Both the position numbers and the translations under genes were made by a program. From the NCBI GenBank assembly GCA_012845835.1, contig JABAKD010000030.1, forward strand, positions 12,193,580 through 12,257,579: a DNA stretch of 64,000 bases. Direction: 5' to 3'. The notes below the pieces were generated by a model, which did no database searches, was not told where the DNA came from, and worked only from the letters and a program-made list of their open reading frames with translations. Source of the DNA: Undaria pinnatifida. Taxonomy: Eukaryota; Sar; Phaeophyceae; Laminariales; Alariaceae. Shown piece after piece: positions 58,370-64,000 of the stretch (position 1 is its first letter; each line of letters begins with the position of its first letter).

Positions 58370-58742
58370 TGTTATAAGGCTTAGTTTGGGTAAGCTATTG
58401 GTTAACCTTTTGCAAGTGGTCAAACGGACTAATACCCCACTAATAACCTTAACAAATGGCGTCGTCGGCAGGACATGGGTTTTTGGGTCGTGGGTTCGAT
58501 CCCCACATCCACCATAATAAACTTTTTCAGATTTCCCCATGGCGAACTTGAAAAATACTCTTCCTGGTATCCCGAGGGAATGAAACGGCTTGGATAATTG
58601 ACAGGTCCGCCCGTATATCCGGCCGACCTGCTATCCCGCCGTTTCAGGGGGGGAGAGTGTTATAAGGCTTAGTTTGGGTAAGCTATTGGTTAACCTTTTG
58701 CAAGTGGTCAAACGGACTAATACCCCACTAATAACCTTAACA
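58370..58742 (+). mobile_element. TRIM copy 2 (intact, non-autonomous LTR element)
   Basis: Two 85-bp LTRs (58370-58454 and 58658-58742) are near-identical and bounded by TGTTA and TAACA. Two bases after the left LTR is a 17-bp primer binding site, TGGCGTCGTCGGCAGGA (58457-58473). Its complement ends GACGCCA, as expected for a tRNA-Ser 3' end. A polypurine tract (AGGGGGGGAGAG) abuts the right LTR. AATG flanks both sides (58366-58369 and 58743-58746), a 4-bp TSD. The 203-bp interior has no ORF, so it must be moved by another element's enzymes. A TRIM fits by size and structure. Confidence 0.85.
58457..58473 (+). promoter_or_regulatory. Primer binding site (tRNA-Ser type)
   Basis: TGG plus 14 bases complementary to a tRNA 3' end of the form TCCTGCCGACGACG-CCA. 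The same site is conserved at 53980-53996. The identity rests on remembered eukaryotic tRNA-Ser ends. Confidence 0.7.
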
Positions 58743-58854
58743 AATGCCCCTAAAGCTAAAACGGATTGCGCCTCGGGGACGTTGGCCCAGTGAGAATGCC
58801 ATGCAAGTTGGATGAAATCCTCCACTTCAAATCGAACTACCCCCCCAGGGGGTG

Positions 58855-59285
58855 TTTACCCGGGCATTACCCGTACCTGGAACTTCTGTGAGTTCTGTAG
58901 GACGTTCATACCTGTACCCGGGACTTCTGTACGTTTTATGAAAATATTTCAAGGACGTCAGCCGTGAGTTTTGTACGCCCGTGCCACAATACTCGAAACT
59001 TCTGCAAGTTCTGTAAGACTTTCATACCCGTACCCGAAACTCCTGTGAGTTCTGTAGGATATTCATACCCGTACCCGGAACTTTTGTGAGTTCTGTACAC
59101 CCCGTGCCACAATACCCGGGGTACGGGTGCAGCACTTTTTGTACCCGCCCGGAACTTCTGTGAGTTCTGTACGCGCGTGCCACAATACCCGGAACTTCTG
59201 GAAGTTCTGCAACTCTTCCATACCCGTACCCGAAACTTCTGGAAGTTCTGTAGGACTCCCATACCCTTACCCGGAATCCACAAAC
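58855..59285. repeat. 41-bp hairpin satellite, cluster 2
   Basis: About eight units of the satellite at 55650-55975, with both unit types and the same TACCCGGG-rich leader. It begins 110 bp after TRIM 2. Confidence 0.85.
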
Positions 59286-59789
59286 CTACCGGTAATCTAC
59301 AGATCATAACCTTGCAGGATTCATCACAAAAAAGATTGCAGTGCTGTCTCCTATTTTCGATAATCTACCACCGCTCTGCCGGGTTCAACGACAGCAGTCA
59401 GTACTCTCCGACTCCTACGGTGAGCTGGTTGTTGAATGACTCAACACCATCACCTTCCTGCAAGGAAATAAAAATAGACCAAATCTAGCGTCCGGCGAGG
59501 ACGCGAGACACCATACAAAGGCCTGCGGAGCGACACCGCCTTCACACCTAACTCAAACTTCCTACCATATAGTAGTACCAGAAGAACACTGATCGGAAAC
59601 TACTAGGAAGGGAGATTGGGACGTTTTTTGTCATATCAAAAGCCCCTAATATTTTTGATACCAGCAATAACTAACAACAATTCATTCTTCGTCTTTCTAC
59701 CCAGGGCACTGCAGCATGTTCAGTTGTACTTCGGTTGTATTTCCCGCACACTGCAAACTGCTGCGCATGAATTCTTCACGTGTGTGCCA

Positions 59790-60115
59790 TCATTCAAGCA
59801 AGAGGCAAAAACACGATTTTGTCGCCCGCTGAATCGCCAGTTAGGACAATAGCGTTGCGACAACCCCCCCTCCCTCCTTTCCTCTCCCAACCGCCCGCTC
59901 GACCACCGACTCACGCACTCCCACCAATACAGTATGCATGTCAACACCACAATTTCTGAATGCCATCCTTTCGCCTTCATTAAATCGTCAACTTTGCTCC
60001 TCATGTCTGCCTGCGCTTCTGTCCACACGAGCACCGCGCCACCATCACAAAAAATAACAGCCCGAGACCCTCCAGAATCCCTGCCTGCGGGTCGGACATA
60101 TGATCCATCACGATT
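59790..60115 (-). CDS. Last two exons of an unrecognised gene
   Basis: The exon at 60115-59915 (67 codons, acceptor GCTGACAG, donor TGC|GTGAGT) reads NRDGSYVRPAGRDSGGSRAV.., then GGAVLVWTEAQADMRSKVDD.. and ..ILYWWEC. The exon at 59828-59790 (branch-like CTAAC, acceptor GATTCAG) gives RATKSCFCLLLE and TGA. Phases match. A second frame of the larger exon is also open for 38 codons (IVMDHMSDPQAGILEGLG..), so its reading depends on the missing upstream exon. An amphipathic helix is likely around WTEAQADMRSK. No family is recognised. Confidence 0.45.
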
Positions 60116-60360
60116 CTGTCAGCAGCCCCAGTGGCGCACACACGCACCAACAAGAAGTGCTCAGTCCGCAGAACAAACACCGACTAGTACTCAAACGCAT
60201 ACCATGTACACATATCATATCTCCTACTTGCTACCGTAGCCTTGCCCCGCCTCATGAACCTACTGTCATACGTACTAGTACCAGTAGTAGCAGTATGGAT
60301 TAAAATCTGTGCGCGATCATGCACGCACTCGCGACGAGGCGGAATAGACAAAAATGCAAG

Positions 60361-60391
60361 GACAAGACCCCCCCCCCCCCGCCCCCTCCCG

Positions 60392-60425
<34 letters not shown>

Positions 60426-60450
60426 CCGCCCCCCCCCGCCCCCCCCACCT
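60361..60450. repeat. Poly-C tract
   Basis: C runs interrupted by single G or T. They inflate the 286-codon minus-strand frame that crosses it. Confidence 0.95.
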
Positions 60451-60518
60451 TTCCGTAAACGCCGCCGTGGTAACAGCAAACAATCGAGACCATCTCGACG
60501 TCATGAAAAACACCGCCG

Positions 60519-60660
60519 CATAAGCAGTCAACAAAGTTGGCAAAGTCGCACGAGGGGGACCTTGAACGCTATTTTTCCCTACAACAAACATGGCGCGGCA
60601 TAAGCAGTCAAGAAAAATGGCAATATCCCTCGAGGGGACCTTGAACGTTGTTGTTTTCCT
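60519..60660. repeat. 80-bp tandem duplication
   Basis: CATAAGCAGTCAACAAAGTT..GAGGGGGACCTTGAACG recurs 80 bp later as CATAAGCAGTCAAGAAAAAT..GAGGGGACCTTGAACG. Confidence 0.85.
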
Positions 60661-60852
60661 TCCTTCCGTTTGGCCACCGCTACTGCTGCTGTCATTGGCT
60701 GGCACGGGCGAAATAACGCCTCCTCTTGGATCCGAGGACACAGCGCAAAAATACCTTGAGACTCTCGGCGCCTCCACGACGTACACCCCGAAGGCGTGCG
60801 TGCGGTAATACACAAACCGTAAATACATAATCATCTCATCCCCCATCCCTGC

Positions 60853-60950
60853 TTTAACCCAGTTGTGCTGCAGCTCTACAGCGGCGAAATTGATAACGCC
60901 AGCGGGACTCAAACATCTCTCGGCGATCCATCCACACCTCATTAAAAAAC
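60853..60950 (-). CDS. Candidate exon, unrecognised
   Basis: After a strong acceptor (T-run then CTGTTAG) the frame reads FFNEVWMDRREMFESRWRYQ.. and ends at a TAA or a weak GTTAAA donor. A second frame over the same bases continues as VELQHNWVKAGMGDEM..YYRTHAFGVYVVEA to an AAG|GTATTT donor near 60755. One of the two is probably coding, and I cannot tell which. Confidence 0.3.
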
Positions 60951-61610
60951 CTAACAGAAAAAAAAAAGTAAAACACTCTCGCAAAACATACCCATTCCGC
61001 CGCGCCAAAAACGCTACACCGAGACAGACATGACGAGGAAACATGCCGTGCTAGTTCCTCCTCGTCAACGAAAAATGAACAAATCAAAAAGGCACACCAA
61101 CAACGCCTTCCATGGTTTGGCAAACCCGAAACATCGCATTTCGCTTGTTGCGGCGCCGGCACCCCACGTCAGCACGTTGAAAATTAAAACAAAAAACACA
61201 AAAAAAAAACAAGTGGGCGGAGCGGGAGGGGGGGGATCAGAAAACCAATCCCATTTTTTCCCGCCGTGATCATCATGCACCACACACCACCATAAATTAG
61301 TGTCCTACTAGGCATATGAATAGGCATATATGTGTTATCGCTACAAAACTTTGGGATCCACTGAGGCATAGTGTATATGGTACAATTATCCAGTGTGGGC
61401 GATGCCACGTTATGGCCATGGACGGACGGGGTACGCAATACTTTTAACAAATAGTAACATCACGAAATACAAAACAGAGCAGCAAAGCGCCCTGGAGGTA
61501 ACGCGGGGGGGCAGGTCGATTGGGGTCGATCGGCGTCCTCCCATGAAAAATCGACACGTGCTCCCGCGTGAATAAAGCGGGGATAGCCCGACGGCGTCCC
61601 CGGTCTGAGA

Positions 61611-61925
61611 TTACAATAACGCCACCGTGTAACCAACAACAAAAACAATAGCGCCACGGCGCGCGGCAACCCCACCCTCGGCGTAGCAGGTACAGGCCAT
61701 ATTCAACCGTTTCCCCGTCGCACTGTTAGCCTTCGTGGTGCACAACGCTAAGCACATATGGCGAGACGATAGTAGCCCTGTACCGCAGTATAAGAGGCTC
61801 CGCTTTTTGCGCGCCAGTTCGTGCGTCACCCCATTTTCTTTCTCTGGGCGCATGTGCTCGTACGGGGCGCCCGTCACCCGTCCCTTGGCGTAGTGCACTA
61901 CTATCACGGTGATTTCGCGGCCCTT
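61611..61925 (-). CDS. Candidate 3' exon, unrecognised
   Basis: The open frame ends in TAA: EITVIVVHYAKGRVTGAPYE..RPEKENGVTHELARKKRS.., then a Cys-containing middle (LALCTTKANS..MACTCYAEGG) and a hydrophobic end (AIVFVVGYTVALL). It extends upstream into the 11-bp repeat without a stop, so the true 5' boundary is unclear. It may be a membrane-anchored C-terminus. No family is recognised. Confidence 0.35.
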   Translation of the reverse strand, partial: KGREITVIVVHYAKGRVTGAPYEHMRPEKENGVTHELARKKRSLLYCGTGLLSSRHMCLALCTTKANSATGKRLNMACTCYAEGGVAARRGAIVFVVGYTVALL

Positions 61926-62035
61926 TTGCGATGCTTTCGCGTTGCTACTTCGCGTTGCTCTCGCGTTGCTTTCGCGATGCTCTCGCGTTGCTTTCGCATT
62001 CCTTTCGCGGCGCTTTCGGGTTGATTTCGCGGCTT
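61926..62035. repeat. 11-bp TTTCGCGTTGC repeat
   Basis: About nine units (TTTCGCGTTGC, TCTCGCGTTGC, TTTCGCGATGC). 11 is not a multiple of three, so all frames give an 11-residue cycle such as ESNARASRKQR. Confidence 0.85.
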
Positions 62036-62053
62036 GTGTCTCCCTTTAGGCAA

Positions 62054-62114
62054 TTACGCAGCAGGCGCCTTCGTCGGCTCCTGGCCCCCCTCCCGCCAAG
62101 CGCGTTGAACCACT
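62054..62114 (-). CDS. Candidate last exon
   Basis: Acceptor GTTTTGTCTTGCAG, then one base and VVQRAWREGGQEPTKAPAA followed by TAA. It is short but the acceptor is very good. The upstream partner is unknown and may be the exon at 62564-62424. Confidence 0.3.
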
Positions 62115-62423
62115 CTGCAAGACAAAACGTTCGACGCGAGGAGATAGTGCTGGTGAGGACGAGCAGCCAGCTAACTGACCGGACACATACAAACGTGTAG
62201 TGACAAGCCCCCTGTTCGGTCCAGCACAAGGGCATACCAACACGTAGCACGTGCGTTCACATTAACTTTTTCGTCAAAATCCTCCGACGGATGGGTAAAA
62301 TAAAGAATAAAGCCTAAGCTCACCACACTTCCACGTATTTTCATACATGACGTGTGCCAATTCAGCAGCTCATTTGTATTCGCAATCCAGCGCTATGATA
62401 GGTTATGAAAGGTTATGTATCCT

Positions 62424-62564
62424 TCAGTTCCCGTGGTAGCGACAGCGCGAGCTGTCTCTGTTCCTGCCGGCGGTCACCGTTCCTACCCCAGCAACGCTAG
62501 CTGCCGTTGTATTAGGATGCGCCAACGTTCTCCCGTCACGGTAAGACCAGGCCTCCGGAACGAG
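62424..62564 (-). CDS. Candidate exon
   Basis: Acceptor TTTTTTTTGGATTGGTTTTGAG, then LVPEAWSYRDGRTLAHPNTT..GTVTAGRNRDSSRCRYHGN and TGA. A GG|GTAGGAACG donor inside it would shorten the exon. No family is recognised. Confidence 0.3.
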   Translation of the reverse strand, partial: LVPEAWSYRDGRTLAHPNTTAASVAGVGTVTAGRNRDSSRCRYHGN

Positions 62565-62939
62565 CTCAAAACCAATCCAAAAAAAATCTAGCAAAACCAA
62601 CCGAACAGACAAAACAGAGCAACCCGCCGCATGTATGTATGTGTGGCGTGGGCGCCGGGAAGGGAGGAGCACGCGAAAAAGAAGCAAAAGGGATGAACAA
62701 TAATACACATAACAACATGGTTAATATTGACGATAATATATACCAGGTATACCGCATGACGCATCCTCACCACAACAAGACGATGAACTAACTGAAAGAC
62801 GACGCCGCCATCTTACAAAACCCACCGTTGGCATAAGAAGGTGTTGTACTGTAGCCTAGTGACCGTAATTCGACACTACCATATCGCAGGACGCACCATT
62901 TGGCCTAATGATACCAATATGTTTGGTATGGTGAAAGCA

Positions 62940-63256
62940 ATAATACAGCAACACCCACCCTCAGCTTCGCTGTGTGGGTGAGGCTGTTGATGCTGCGACT
63001 TATAATATGGACTAACATCAGAACAATATGGTAAAAAAACGAGTCATCATCAATCATACAGCCATCGCACCCTAGGGGTGCAGCATATTCTAAGAAATTT
63101 CTGAGCTCCTAGCATGGGGAGGTCAATATCAACACCACTATCACTATTATCATCATTCATCATCCATCAACATCATCAACAACATCATCATTCATCATCA
63201 TTCATCATCATCCATCATCATCCATCATCGTTATCATGATCATCCATCAACATCAA

Positions 63257-63287
<31 letters not shown>

Positions 63288-63735
63288 ATCATCATCATCA
63301 TCCATCATCATCATCCATCATCATCATCCATCATCACACGAAACATGACTTCGAAGACACTCGTTCGCGCAACACGACCAATAATAATAACAACAATAGA
63401 TTAATAATAGTATAATGGTATAATAGCATAATAGAGTAACAATAGTCCCAACAACAAATGCAGTGGTAAAACCATCACAATATACTCCTATAAGGCATAG
63501 TCTAACCCATACTTGAGGAGCTCAACCGGCCAGAAACATAGTCACATTATCACATTATCAGAACATCATAACATCAGAAACGCTTGGCCCCAGCAGTACA
63601 GTCCAACCCCTAGTGATGCTATACTATTCATATTATAGTATCACATAATAGGACCGTATACTACCACGCTACCATGCAGTTAGCAACACGCACCCTTAGC
63701 TTCGCCTTCTGTGTAAGACTGTCGTTGATGCTGTT
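62940..63735. repeat. Duplicated segment and CAT-rich array
   Basis: GCAACACCCACCCTCAGCTT..GTTGATGCTG (about 62948-62995) recurs at about 63682-63735, directly beside the ankyrin exon. Between them lies a CATCATC/ATCAAC array (63130-63340) and otherwise featureless AT-rich DNA. The left copy may be the remnant of a duplicated gene end. Confidence 0.6.
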
Positions 63736-63856
63736 GTGACCCCCATGAGAGCTCCAGTCCAGGGCTTTCTCCGTGCAGCCCTCCTTCCTGTGGGCCAGAA
63801 GAAACTGCACCACCTCGTCGTGTCCCCTCGCCGCCGCCCAGTCCAACGCGTCCGTG
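63661..63856 (-). CDS. Ankyrin-repeat gene, 3'-most exon (partial)
   Basis: From acceptor ATCTGTCAG the frame reads TDALDWAAARGHDEVVQFLL, then AHRKEGCTEKALDWSSHGGH. This is one full ankyrin unit (A-A-x-x-GH-x-EVVQFLL) and the start of a second. The second unit decays into NSINDSLTQKAKLRV and stops at 63661. Ankyrin repeats mediate protein binding. The Ser-Ser-His in place of Ala-Ala and the missing second helix suggest a truncated or pseudogenised end. The upstream exons lie to the right of the window. Confidence 0.6.
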
Positions 63857-64000
63857 CTGACAGATACAAAAAAGGGAAGGAATCGTTTGTTTAGTTTGGG
63901 TTGTTTTCGTAACCGGCACGTTGGTGTTTACAGCAGGCTTTGCGTATTGCACCCCTTGTTCCTGCTATATATAGTGCCTGGTACTTGGTAGCATGCAATG

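Noticed and set aside
60184..61044. 286-codon minus-strand ORF as one gene
   Set aside because: Its second half crosses a poly-C tract and an 80-bp duplication, and it overlaps exon candidates in other frames. Only parts are likely coding.
63130..63340. Regularly spaced CATCATC units as a CRISPR-like array
   Set aside because: The units are short, irregular and without unique spacers. This is a eukaryotic microsatellite.

Overview
This is nuclear DNA of a eukaryote. There are no operons, rRNA genes or CRISPR arrays. The few credible coding stretches are short open exons bounded by GT(G/A)AGT-type donors and pyrimidine-rich AG acceptors, and most of the 64 kb is repeats. A stramenopile is my best guess: an ankyrin exon at the right edge has the GH-EVVQFL / EGCT style I associate with that group. 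This is weak evidence and the taxon is not settled.

Layout. 0.3-2.6 kb holds a minus-strand gene for a protein with three PDZ-like segments. 4.2-9.9 kb has a CGACA pentanucleotide array, an interstitial telomere-like tract, a small charged ORF and two copies of a poly-C-rich modular element. 10.0-15.2 kb has exons of two or three minus-strand genes and one plus-strand small membrane protein, interrupted by a hAT-like element and a long-TIR element. 15.4-32.4 kb is almost all repeats: two types of tRNA-headed SINE, more poly-C elements, minisatellites, a satellite of about 185 bp, a hairpin MITE and microsatellites. 32.5-35.8 kb has two hAT elements, one with a perfect 8-bp target-site duplication (TSD). 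36-43.8 kb is mostly microsatellites. 44.0-47.5 kb carries the best multi-exon plus-strand gene, followed at 48.4-49.2 kb by a two-exon gene for a small membrane-anchored protein. 51.3-59.3 kb is a repeat cluster with two miniature LTR elements (TRIMs) and two clusters of one 41-bp hairpin satellite. 59.8-63.9 kb has several minus-strand exons, ending with the ankyrin exon of a gene that runs off the right edge.

The best-supported mobile elements are the TRIM at 58370-58742 (85-bp LTRs, TGTTA...TAACA ends, a tRNA-Ser-type primer site and a 4-bp TSD) and the hAT element at 32534-33864 (imperfect TIRs and the 8-bp TSD ATTATTGG). The poly-C family has one shared 3' end and variable 5' ends and sits in AT-rich targets, so it looks like a retroposon. 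I found no complete transposase or reverse transcriptase, so every element here appears non-autonomous.

Two short motifs look strongly over-represented by eye: the palindrome TACCWGGTA (11 or more copies) and ACAGCAGT/ACTGCTGT (about 25). I recognise no protein function beyond PDZ-like, ankyrin and hAT. All gene models come from splice logic and frame only and need transcript evidence.
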